Source: Linum tenue (lineage: Eukaryota > Streptophyta > Magnoliopsida > Malpighiales > Linaceae). From it: a stretch of 64,000 nucleotides of DNA. Location of the stretch: the NCBI GenBank assembly GCA_946122785.1, contig CAMGYJ010000008.1, forward strand, positions 26,747,475 through 26,811,474. The letters run 5' to 3'. A program made the position numbers and the translations under genes. Positions 20,091 through 30,903 of this stretch are shown in pieces (within the stretch, counting starts at the first letter, position 1; every line of letters begins with the position of its first letter). The notes beneath the pieces were generated by a model. The model saw only the letters and a list, made by a program, of their open reading frames with translations. It did not search any database and was not told where the DNA came from.

Positions 20091-20540
20091 ATTGTATGTT
20101 GATCAATATTGATCGTTGAATTGTTGTGTGTGGATATACGTATTTATAGATACCCTACTAGTGGTTTTGTAATTAGCAACGTAAAAATAATAATTTTTAA
20201 TTAGACACAATGTCGTGGCTAGTGATAGATATCGAGTCACGGGATAACTAATCACTACAAGTGGTAAATATTGTGACTAGTGATTGACAACTAATCACGG
20301 AATATGATTTTGTCATAGTAAATACAATGTTAAAGTGTACATTTCATCTCTATATATATAATTTCTTTTTCATCATATTTGTAATCTAATATTTGGCATT
20401 AGTTACGAGGTCCAGTGATTAATAAATACAAATTATCACGAAAAACTAGACATGGAACTCTATACTACAGTAATTTTCTCCTGACTAAAATTATTAAGCA
20501 AAGGAAACGCACTTTCATACTGAATCCCTCCTCCGGGTAA

Positions 20541-22266
20541 TTGGACCCGCGCCACCCTGCCCATGTTCCCTGTGACGGCGCTGAACTCTGCCAGCACCAC
20601 CGGTTTGGAAATCAGGAACAACTCAATGTAGTCGCTGCTTTCAATCAGCTTTGGCAAATGACGACTGTTTCTCGCTATCAAGAAGAGTTCAAGGATCTTC
20701 GTTCTCGGATGTTGCGGTTGAACCCTGGCCTCAATGAATATTACTTCATCATGAGCTTTCTGGGGGGTCTCGATGATGAAATTCAGCTCCTCATGCAGGT
20801 GCTTAATCCTCCTACACTGGCGTGTGCATTCTATCAAGCTCGATTGGAGGAGTCTGCTATTGACGCTCGCAAGCGAAAGTTGCATCCTGTTTCTAATTCT
20901 TGTTGGCCAGCTCCGCTGCCTGCCTCGTAAATAAAGGGTCCTTTGAGGGAGCCATCGCTACCTCCGTCCAGTTCTGTTCCAAGGGGGCAGGGCCTCTGCT
21001 ACAAGTGCGAAGACAAGTAATTTCATGGTCATGTTGCACCAAGCGGCCACAACTTCAGTTAATGCAAGCTGATGCGCCACATATGGCCAGCGAAGAAGAG
21101 GACCTGGAAGAGGAGTTTCCGGAAGCAGGGTTAGAGGTCTCGCTGCAAGCAATGATACCTGTTTTTGCGGGAAACTCTCTTCTCATTCCAACGACATCGG
21201 GACAGAGTGAGGTAACTGTTCTAATCGATACGGGCAGCTCGCACACATTCTTGAACTCTCTTAAGGCATACGTATTGAACTATAGAACAGAAGGTATTGC
21301 TCCATTGCATGTCAAGGTAGCTAGTGGTCATACACTGTTGAGTACTTTTGTGTGTCGAGGCTTTAATTGGAAGATGCAGGGTCAAGAATTCGATTTAGAT
21401 GTCAGGACTCTCGACTTACTTGATCATGACCTTGTACTGGGTTGGGACTGATTAGAGATAGTTAGTCCATTTCATGTAAACTTGAAGAAACGCAAGCTAT
21501 CTTTTGATTAGAAGGGGCGGATTCTGACTTTAATTTGCAAGGACTTACCAAGGATGATCACTGTCGGGTAATGACAGGGCGTTCCTTTCAATAGATTCTG
21601 AAGAAGCCAATCTCCCACCTTACTGGTGCGGTTTTCTCTATTGAAGTTGTCCCTGAACCTACTTCCATTCCATCCACCTCTTATTTCTTAGGGGTTCCCA
21701 AGCTCACTAATCCTTGGATTGAGAGTGGTGTGTTTGACTCCTTTGCTGATAATCTTGTCCAGCAACTGATCTCCTCTTTGGCCATAGATATGACTCTTAC
21801 TTTTGTAGAGGATGCTTTCATTCTTGGTGGTCCTTGTTCTACTGAGTTTGTTTTTGGGTGCTTTCGTTGCCCTATCGAGTCTAGCAATGTCAGTTGGGGT
21901 TATAAGTTTTGCATGTTTCCAACTTACTATGGCATCATTAAGCATTTCCATGGAAGTAGGGTCATGATGATTTCAAAGGCCCTTATAAAGATAAACTTCT
22001 TCCTCGCCACATCGCCACAGGCCAGAAGAGACAGAGGCAGTATGCATGATAGTGGGACTTTGAAGTTGGGGCCATCTCAAATCCTTGCAAGAAGGTTTGT
22101 GAACCAGAGTAACAAGGCTGTCACCCAAATTCTTGTACAATGGGACCCATCAAACATCTGAAGAGGCGACTTGGGAAGATTTACAGACCTTCCTGCTGCA
22201 CTTTCCATCCTTTCCATCTTAGGGTAATCAGCTTGAGGACAAGTTGTTTCTTAAGAGAGCGGGTTT
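20541..22266 (+). pseudogene. Ty3/gypsy gag-pol remnant, internally deleted
   Basis: Gag C-terminal helices are visible at 20,660-20,890 (YQEEFKDLRSRML, FLGGLDDEIQ). After a frameshift, the retroviral-type aspartic protease follows (VLIDTGSSHTFLN at about 21,215-21,255, and DLVLGWD). RT, RNase H and the integrase core are largely missing. The end preserves a gypsy integrase C-terminal block (QILVQWDPSN, then EEATWEDLQTF in the next frame) and the usual tail leading into the LTR. Multiple stops and frameshifts show it is dead. The protease resembles that of the gypsy element at 60,700-64,000. Confidence 0.8.
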
Positions 22267-22529
22267 TGTAACATCCCAAGTACAGTTGGATTTGGAGTGA
22301 CTTGGATAGTAATACCCAATTATAAATAGCAGTGGACCCGGAAGGAGAAGACTGATCATTTTTACAAAATAAACAAACTGTAACTACTTTACTCTTTCAG
22401 TTTAGTCAGCTAGGATTCCAAAACTCTTTCCCTTCTCTTGTATCTTCTTCTTCGTTCCATTCCTTCGTAAGATTCATCAATAAAGATCCTTACACGTTAC
22501 AATCTCAATAAATATTTGTATCTCTAACA
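22267..22529 (+). repeat. 3' LTR of the gypsy remnant
   Basis: The LTR runs TGTAACATCCC...TCTCTAACA, about 263 bp, with TG...CA ends, and follows a purine-rich tract (AAGAGAGCGGG). It includes a TATAAATA box at about 22,321 and AATAAA-like signals near 22,480-22,510. The 5' LTR has been lost. It landed in the duplicon B copy of the small-membrane-protein exon: the sequence resumes at 22,530 with TCTCTTCACAACGGCAGC. Confidence 0.72.
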
Positions 22530-23830
22530 ATCTCTTCACAACGGCAGCTTTAGACCTGCATTAGTACATATTTAGGGTTTTTGTACGTAAGAAAATAAAA
22601 AAAAGAAGAATCACATAGCAGGTAAATTTTAACGGATCATATTTTCATATAAATATGTGTAAAAACAAAATGTAATCAAGAGAATTTATTTTTAGGATGT
22701 TTTAAAATATGTCAATTTTACCTTCATAATCTTTTTTTTTAACATTCTAGGCGAGTTGTACTAACGTCGAACCCTAATTTGATAGTATGGTTTTCTCTCA
22801 TATTTTTAACGTGAATGAAAGTGACAAATGATCTAAAGAAAAAAAAAGAAAAGAAAGGGCCAGGTGCATTTTATTACAAATGTGAGAATGATATACGTTG
22901 ATTTTTTGTTCAAATTATTCATGGTTTCAATGTTGAGTGATAACTTTGACCTGAAAGGTCTAAGTGAAGGAAGTGTTATCCTTGGAATCTATATAAATAG
23001 TATAGAAAATAGATTTTCTCTAAATCAATCTAATCTTATAGAAAATATTTTGAAGAAATACAATCGCTTTGGCAAGAAACATGTGTTCATCCACTGATGC
23101 TAGTGCAAAAGTTTTCAAGAACACTTGAAATAGTGTAAAACAATATGCATATGCTCGCGTAATTGGTTCTTTGCGAGATGCAAGAGTAGACTCAACAATG
23201 CATATGTCGTAGGATTACTGGACATGAATTGTCATAGCATGGAGTATAGAATGTTATTGAAAGTGTCATGAGATACCTTAAAAGAACAACTAACTCTGAT
23301 ATACAGTATCGAAGATTCCCTTATGTATTAGAAAGGTATAGTGATTCGGATTAGAATACCCTATCAGATGGCTCCAAATGCAACCGGTGATTATGTTTTT
23401 AACATAGTTAGAGGAGTTGTGTCTTGGAAGTCTAAGAAGAACACAATAATTCTATATCAATCAACTATGAACTAAGAAATTATAAGCGAGTAAATTAAGA
23501 TGATCGTTGGCAGATTCGCTTATGAGAAAGACTGATGTCTCCAGTATTGATCCTTTGTGATAGCGCGCAACTATTGCTAAATTTGGAGAAGTGTTACTAC
23601 AATAGTAAGAGATGATAGATTCGTCAAAATCATAGTAATGTAAGAGAGTCCCTAAATATAGGAGCAATGAGGTAAATCATGTTAGATTTTAATAGAATCA
23701 AGCTTATCCTTTTACAAAAGGATTAGCTAAAAATAAAGTTGAGAATACCGCGAGTATGAGACTTATGGTCATAGAACGTTGAATTACACATGATGGTAAC
23801 CAACCCATGGACGGGAGACCCCAATAAATG
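22530..23830 (+). pseudogene. Duplicon B with copia RT and RNase H remnants
   Basis: The segment begins with the eroded 5' edge of the small-membrane-protein exon (about 22,530-22,625). RT-thumb residues follow at 22,880-23,095 (DNFDLKGLSEGSVILGIYIN, LIENILKKYNRFGKKH). Further pol traces run to 23,480, then the RNase H/pol tail (LAKNKVENT-like) lies at about 23,640-23,790. Frames are broken repeatedly. It is the best preserved of the three copies of this copia relic. Confidence 0.68.
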
Positions 23831-24243
23831 GGCCGGTCCAATAGATAATAACAAGTTGTGTGTAATATGAGATAAATCATGCATCGTGAAGCACGAATTC
23901 CTGAAACAAAAGGAGGTGGAGGTAATAGTAACTTTTAATGAGATCTATAATCCATGTGGAGTGAATTGCATTACTTCAGGAGTACTTCTAATATACTCAA
24001 CTATGTGAATGTGAAATTGAGCTGCTTCTTCTGGACGCCTGAGATTTTAGAGAATAACAGTCTGAATAGATTAGGCGTGCTACACTATCAGAGATATAGT
24101 TCAAGACTACGAGTCACTCTTGTTGAATTTGAATTGTTACCAATACGTTAAGGTTCAAATCGAAAAAATATTTTAGTTTATACTTGATCTTATGTTGTCT
24201 GTTGATGCTCAATGAAAGTTTCATAACTATTTAAGTAGGGGAT

Positions 24244-24825
24244 TGTTGGATAGCTTTTGAAAGCTAATGGAAGTCTCAAATACCACATTATATTGGAGAA
24301 TGAAGCCTTCTAAAGGTGTATATAGACAGGTTTCTTTCTCCAAAAGGTGTAGATTTTACCCATTTGTATATAGAGGGAGGAGTTAAGTGAGCTCCAAACC
24401 ACGTGCAAAGGCAACATTTTTTTGGTCGGGAGAGCAAACAATAAGATTCTGTTTACTTTCATTTATGTTTCCTGTTTTCGAGAAAACATATGTTGAAAAC
24501 AGGTGGAAACAACATTTTGTCGTTTTCGAAAACAACAGGAAGTTGCCACTTTCTGTTTTCATAGTTGGAAACGAATAGAAAATAGAATGAAAAGTAAACA
24601 AGTTTTCTCGTTTCGGTTATCAAATTTATGGCATTAAAACAGGAAACGAAAATGGAAGTGAATAGGGCCTAAGTGTGTTGGTTCAATCGAAAATAACGAG
24701 GCTTTTTCTCCTAAAGAGACTAGACCTCCAAAACCCTATAACACACACGAGTTCGTGTGAGCTCAAATAGAAAGATAGTGTTCTTCATAAATCTAGGGTT
24801 TTTGCAGTACAAATAAAAATGAAGG
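24244..24825 (+). repeat. Copia LTR, copy B
   Basis: The LTR follows a polypurine-like AAGTAGGGGA and starts TGTTGGATAGC. Its first part matches 43,442-43,560 (AGTCTCAAATACCACATTATATTG) and its end matches 17,690-17,830. The inner stretch at about 24,405-24,680, containing symmetrical GTTTTC/GAAAAC runs, is absent from copy C and looks like a small fold-back insertion. The 3' end joins the TIR-gene flank. Confidence 0.6.
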
Positions 24826-24845
24826 CAAGTATATATAGTTAGATA

Positions 24846-24968
24846 GATACGGACCGGCCGGCGGTGAGGACCCAGCCGGAGATGCCGGCAAGCCAAGAAA
24901 TTGCTTGGATTCAGGTGTGAACTCTTTGGTAAGTGAATTCGGTTTTTATCGGTTAAAGTAGTCGCGGA
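24846..24968 (-). pseudogene. Truncated TIR-domain gene, copy B
   Basis: This is the last third of the TIR gene, corresponding to residues from about 120 to the stop. It shares CGGTGAGGACCCAGCCGGAG and GGAGATGCCGGCAAGCCAAG with the copies at 18,122 and 44,081. It ends abruptly at GGAAGC (about 24,968), where copia-related sequence begins. The remaining frame contains substitutions and a stop. It shows that the TIR locus existed in at least three copies. Confidence 0.78.
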
Positions 24969-25298
24969 AGCTGTCAACCAAGTAGAGAAGATGAGGTTGC
25001 AGATGCAAGAAGAAGAAGTCCTGGTGTCCTTTGGATTCAATCGAAGGAGAAGAATGGGAAACGTTTCGAGACTGAGAGTTTCGTTTATATTGCTGCATTT
25101 TATTTAAAACTTCCGTTCCGCTTTGGCTATTAGCCATTGTTAAACAGTGATTTGAGTTTGTAATTGCCAATGGCATTCTGCCATGTGGCTGACGTTGGAG
25201 TGTTTCTGCTTAACAGAACACTGAGCTATATATATCAAATGCAGAGCAACCCTCCACTTTGAGGGTTTTGCTAATTCTCCCAAACCTATAACTTGTTA

Positions 25299-26168
25299 TG
25301 GTATCAGAGCGGTCAAGCAACTAGAGAAACCATGAACACGCCGTCGTCGGGTTCTCGGTGTGCTCCAAAACCTTCATCTGGAGATGGGTCTCAAGGATCT
25401 CAAGGATCTCAAGCCACTCGAGGAACCCAAGCGGGAAATGGGACTGGTCCTCGCGCTTTCCAATTTGGATCGTTTGATGAGCAGTAGCAACAACAACTCT
25501 TTGCTGGAGCTGGAGTCAGAAACGATGTCATAACCTTCGGTAATCCTTTCTACCTAAACCCTAATGAAGCACTGAATCAGTCCATAGGTTCAGAAGTATT
25601 TGATGGTAGTAATTACACCATGTGGACTCGTTCTGTGATTATGTGTTTGAAGATGAAGCACAAATTGGGCTTCATAGATGGTTCGATTCCCATGCCAGCT
25701 AGAACATATGCAAACTATTTGCTGTGGGATGGTTGTAACACAGTTGTGCTGTCATGGATCCTTAACTCTCTGAACAAGGATCTGAGAAGATCTCTAATGA
25801 GTCATGTGAATGCTAAGGTCTTGTGGGAAGAACTGAAGAGGAGATATGCCAAACCAAATGACATTAGGATTATAAACCTGGAGGATGACATTCACAGATG
25901 CAAGCAGGGTACTCAGACCATAAATAAGCACTACACAGAAATTAAAGGATTGTGGGAAGAGTACTCGCAGTTTAGCCCTATTGTACCTTGTAACTGTGCT
26001 CCAGGAAACCCAAATCCTTGTGATGCAGTGGTAGCCTACACAGAAAGGCAGGAAGCGGATTATCTTATTCAATTCCTGAGGTGTCTGAATCCATATTTTG
26101 AGATAATCAAGACTCAATTGCTCTCACAGAAGCCTTTACCAACAGTCTCAGAAGCAGTTGATGATTAA
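25299..26168 (+). pseudogene. Copia 5' end: primer-binding site and gag fragment
   Basis: TGGTATCAGAGC (25,299-25,310) is a copia primer-binding site. The ATG follows at 25,332. Gag runs to 26,168, including EVFDGSNYTMWTRSV, KMKHKLGFIDGSIPMP and YTEIKGLWEEYSQF, and is clearly related to the gag of the young element at 1,282-6,604. A stop at about 25,486 and the abrupt 3' end make it non-functional. The upstream 5' LTR should lie between about 24,969 and 25,298, but I cannot fix its start. The 3' breakpoint joins an oppositely oriented copia fragment. Confidence 0.8.
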
Positions 26169-26412
26169 TGGCAGGAAAACTAGGACGAGAGGGTGAATGG
26201 TTGGATGAGGAGAGGACGACGAACAGACACAGTTAAATAGGAGTCAGGAGAAGTTAATAAACAGGGAAGTTGAACCAACTAGGTAAGACAATTAATTAAG
26301 AACAATCAAAAAACAAGAGAAAGGAAACTACCTAAAACTACGCAAGGAAAGACAACTCAGCAATTAAGGAGTAATCAAATCTTCGAGATTCTCAAAAGAT
26401 CGTAGCCCAATT

Positions 26413-28190
26413 TCATAGCATAAGAAAGTAAGTGTTCAGCAGATAGAGGTTTAGTAAACAGATCTGCAAGCTGAAATTCAGTGGGAACATGACTAATAGA
26501 AATGATTTGATCATGCACAAGCTCAACCGAATAAAATGAAATTTAACCTCTATATGCTTTGTTCGAGAATGTTGAACAGGGTTCTTGGTCATGCATATAG
26601 AACTGGTGTTATCGCAGAATAAAGGGATAGCATACATAGACATACCATAATCGCTTAGTTGGTTTTTGAGCCAAAGCAGCTGAGTGCAACAGCTACCTGC
26701 TGCAATATACTCGACTTCTGCAGTGGACAAAGCCACTGCCCCTTGTTTCTTGCAGGACCAAGACACTAATGATGTCCCAACAAATTGGCAAGTCCCACTA
26801 ATACTTTTTCTGTCAATGAGAATTCCACCAAATTCGGAGTCACTGTATCCTATTAACTCAAAAGAGTTACTTCGTGGATACCAAAGACCAACAGTAGAAG
26901 TACCCTTTAGATACCTAAAGATGCGTTTAACAGCAGCTAGGTGACTTTCCTTGGGATTTGCTTGGGAACGAGCACAAATACAAACACTATGTTGAATGTC
27001 TGGTCGGCTCGCAGTTAAGTAAAGCAAAGATCCTATCATACCTCTAAATTTTTTCTCATCAACGGCTTTTCCTTGATCATCTCTGTCTAACTTTAAGTTT
27101 ACAGCCATAGGAGTGGGACTAGAATTGGCATTAAACATATCAAATTTTTGAAACATGGTATGGACATATTTAGACTGACTAATAAAAATACCATGCCTAG
27201 ATTGTTTAAACTACATCCCAAGAAAGAACTGCAGTTCTCCCATCATGCTCATTTCAAACACCGATTGCATAGACTTACAAAACTCAGAGCACATCTTAGA
27301 ATCAGTTGAACCAAAGAAAATATCATCAACATAAATTTGAACAATGAGAATATTTGAAGATGATTTTTTAATGAAAAGGGTTTTGTCTACTGATCCTTGA
27401 GTAAAGTCTTGATCTTTGAGAAACGTGGTCAGCCTATCTGGAAATTGATGATCAGTGAATCCAGGAGGCTGAGCAACATATACTTCCTCTTGAATTACAC
27501 CGTTTAAGAAAGCACTTTTGACATGACATCCATTTGATATAAAGGAAATTGCATACGACTAGCAAAAGCACATAACAAACGGATAGTCTCGATGCGTGCA
27601 ACAGGGGCAAATATTTCATCGTAATCTATTCCTTATTCTTGGCAATAGCCCTATGCTACAAGTCTATCTTTGTTCCTTATAACATTTCCGCCTCTCATCA
27701 TTTAAGGCTTCTCTTAGATTTTTAGGCTCAACTTTGGACACAAAAGCATATTGACTAGGAGTATACTTACCTCAGGTTTTTCGACTGTCATTTATGCTCC
27801 CAATGACTTGAGCTTTTGGATGTCTCTTCTGAATATGTGGGGGTGCTTGTGGCTGTCTTGCTTCAGTATTTGTGCAACTAGTTTCAAGAGCTTTACCATG
27901 TTCTGTTTCTGCAATGATCTTTCCATTGATTGTTTCTACAATGCTTTCTCCACTGTTATCTTTGTTTGTAGTACCTTCAGCCTCAGAGCTGTTATTTGGA
28001 GCTAAATGAGTGATATCATAGAGTAAATCAGTAAGATCTACCAACACATTTCCTGTTCTTAAACCATCAGATAAAGGTTTAGCCTCGTTACGAATACCTA
28101 ACGCAACCAAAATAGTGATTGGTAGCGAAAAAGAAAGCAATCGCAACCAAATTGGCCAATAGGAAAAAACCCTTGCTTTTTTCAAACCAT
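26413..28190 (-). pseudogene. Copia RT-RNase H fragment
   Basis: On the minus strand 28,185-27,772 encodes the pre-RT linker, ending PPHIQKRHPKAQVIGSIND. RT follows with several stops (28,000 to about 27,160). RNase H is open in 27,156-26,413 (SRPDIQHSVCICAR, KKQGAVALSTAEVEY, LFCDNTSSICM, RTKHIEVKFHFI). The 3' tail to about 26,170 is AT-rich and has no LTR. Gag, protease and integrase are missing. The DNA is a head-to-head chimera with the gag fragment ending at 26,168. Confidence 0.82.
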
Positions 28191-28369
28191 TTTAATTTCG
28201 TTGTCATAGTCCGATCTAATGGTTAGAAAATGTAGTTGATTTCTTTTATAAGGGTTATGAAATGTAGTTGATTGGTGCCAAAAATACTAATGATAACCAA
28301 TTTGTTGTGACTATTAGTAACCTATTTTTTCGATGGAAATAGAATTTATTTAAGTTTTATACGTGACTT

Positions 28370-28800
28370 TTTAATTTGGTTGGTAAATTAACCTATGTCA
28401 ACCAATTAAAGCACTTTGGCGACCAATAGTTTTAGTTATGGAAGTTTAACGCAATCCTAAAAATTGGTTGTAAATAATACATATGTTAACCAATCATATC
28501 ACTTTTGGCAACTAATCATTTTAGTTATGAAATTCTTATACAACCATAAAATTTGGTCTTTAAAAATTTAGATGCCGACCAATCATATTATTTTAGGTAA
28601 CTAATTTTATTAGTTATAAAGTTTTAACGCAGCTATAATAATTGGTTGTAAAATATATGAATGGTGACCAACTATATCCTTTACGACTAAATTTTATGGT
28701 TATAAAGGTTTATATACAACCACATAAATTGGTTGCTGAAGACACATAAGCCGACCAAAACAATCATTTCATATGACTAATATAGTCAATGAGATTTTGG
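28370..28800. repeat. Degenerate tandem repeat with a period of about 90 bp
   Basis: About five units carry AATTGGTTG, CCAATCATAT and TTTTAGTTATAAAG. Units alternate in similarity, suggesting ancient duplication. Related phrases also occur at 28,090-28,160 (ACGCAACCAAAATAGTGATTGG). Arrays of this kind are typical near CACTA transposon ends, but no CACTA terminus was found. 28,800-29,580 is AT-rich with no feature I recognise. Confidence 0.55.
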
Positions 28801-29582
28801 TCACTAAAATGGAATATTAAAAATAAATAGAATTATAATAAAAATTATTTCATATAACAAAATTGTATTGTTTAGTAACAATTACACAATTTATTGTTTC
28901 GTAACCAAAATTCAAAATTACATAATGTAATCACTAAAAATCAACCCACTATTTCAAAAATCACAAGTACATAATGTGCTTCTTTGTAGAATCTCACCAA
29001 AGTAATCCACTGGTGAAAGATGATGTATCATAACTTCAAGGGCTATCATCCTCACAAGTTCACTTCCACTTTAAGTTCACTTCTGCTGCTGTAAGGTAAC
29101 ATGCAAAGAAATAACAAAAGGAAGGAAAGTAAAAAAATATACAGAACTGTAAGGTACCTGCTGACAGTATCTCTTTTCTCTATTGTAAGTAAGAGGTACA
29201 TTTTATCAGCTTTTCACTAGCTCCATTCCCATGGTTCTATTTAGAAAAAGTAAAACAGGATGAAGTAGGTGAAAGGAAAAGAAACATACAAGTTAAATTT
29301 AGGGGTAGTGATTAATTACCTACAATGTCGAGCCGATCAACCTCTCGCCATGTTTATGAGCTTAGCTATTTTGGAGTAGGACAGCTCATTGTGCTTCAGC
29401 CACCTGCATTTAGAATCAAAACTCTGCAATCACAAGTCAAAACTCATTGTGCTTCAAACCAAACCCTAATGACACCTGAATTGACCAAATCCAAACAACC
29501 CTAAAGAATTCCATCAGCCAAAATTGAAACAGACTAGGATGCCTTTTCTGAGTAGTTCTATTAAACCAAAGGTTGTTTTGAT

Positions 29583-30903
29583 TTGGTACACAATGAGGGG
29601 TGGATACAATACACCTTCGCTGGATGGGTGTTTCTCTTGAAATTTAAGTCCGATGCAGTTGATACATTCGTGCTTTCCGTGAAGAGGTCAAACTCAATTC
29701 CGCAGCCCGATTCACAGTATTCAAGCGGACAATGGTGCTTAATTTTAGTCTACTGCGATGCTGGATTATTATGAAGTCAATGGGATTATTTTACATACCT
29801 ATTGCACAGATACTCCTCAGCAAAATGGTGTAGTGGAGCATAAATATCGGTCACTTCTAGAGACTGCTCGTGCCCTGCGCTTCCATGCTCATCTGCATGT
29901 ACGTTTGTGGGAGGAGTGCGTGCTGACGACAACTTATTTGATGAACCGTCGCCCCGTCAACACTATTAATGATTAGACCCCTTATGATGTGTTACTACAT
30001 CATCCTATATCTATAGATACTCTCTAGGTATTTGGTTGGTTGGCGTATGCTAAGTAGGACTGGGAAACGGTGCGGTCTAATCCAGATCAGACCATATATA
30101 CGGTCTATGGTCCAGACCGAGAGGTTGAAGTATAGACCATAGACCAGACCACAGACTATACGGTCTGGTCTAGACCACACCTGTGTGTTTGGTTTGGTCT
30201 GGTCTAGATAAATCACACTCAACGAAAAATGAACATTTTGTTTTGTCAACCACACAATAAATTGAACCAATAACCAAGAAAAATAATTGTTATTTGCCTT
30301 AAAACATTAATCCTAACATGCAGGAATAATTTTAATACCCTAAATCTTAGCACATAACAAAGATATAAAGTAAAAGTATCCCAACTTGCACCATAACGTC
30401 ATAAACATTAACATAATGTCATAAGGAGACACGATTATCTCTACTCTCCGGTTAAATTTGGTTGTGAATGAAGGAGGGACGAGATTCGCAAAATTAAGGT
30501 CGAGACTTGGGTGTCGTTGTGGGAGTTGGGAGAGTGTAAATGGACTGTTAACACATATTAACAAGTCGGTTGGGTCCACGTTTTGGTCCGATAAACCGCA
30601 ATCTAGACCAGACCAGACCAAGAGATTAAGGCATAAAATAATACAAATCGTGGACCAGACCAGACCATACTTAATAGTCTACGGTCCGGACCAAACTATG
30701 TGGTACGGTTTGGACCACGGTTTTTCTAATGGTCTGGTCTATTTTCCCAGCCCTAATGCTAAGGACACTCATCACGGGCTAGATAAGTTCGCTGAACGAG
30801 GTCGTCCTTGTGTGTTCAATGGATATCCAAGCTTTCCTATTGAATACTTAGTTGAACTAGTACCAAAGATGATTGATTTATTTGACTTGAATATTTGTTG
30901 AGT
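29583..30903 (+). pseudogene. Copia integrase fragment split by a hAT element
   Basis: The integrase core is seen at 29,583-30,054 with several stops: TDTPQQNGVVEHKYR, ETARALRF, TTTYLMNRRPV, and then the block that normally reads FG.LAYAK. Reading jumps over the hAT insertion at 30,055-30,755 and continues in frame at 30,764 as DTHHGLDKFAERGRPCVFNG, the usual continuation of copia integrase. No LTRs are nearby. Confidence 0.8.
30055..30755. mobile_element. Non-autonomous hAT element, 701 bp
   Basis: A perfect 8-bp TSD ATGCTAAG (30,047-30,054 and 30,756-30,763) flanks termini TAGGACTGGGAAAC and, on the reverse complement of the right end, TAGGGCTGGGAAAA. Subterminal regions are dense in GGTCTGGTCTAGACC-type motifs in both orientations, typical of transposase-binding repeats. 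No transposase is encoded; ORFs across it are repeat artefacts. Confidence 0.92.

Noticed and set aside
30458..30901. 147-codon plus-strand ORF
   Set aside because: It runs from inside the hAT element into the copia relic, so it is a chance fusion.
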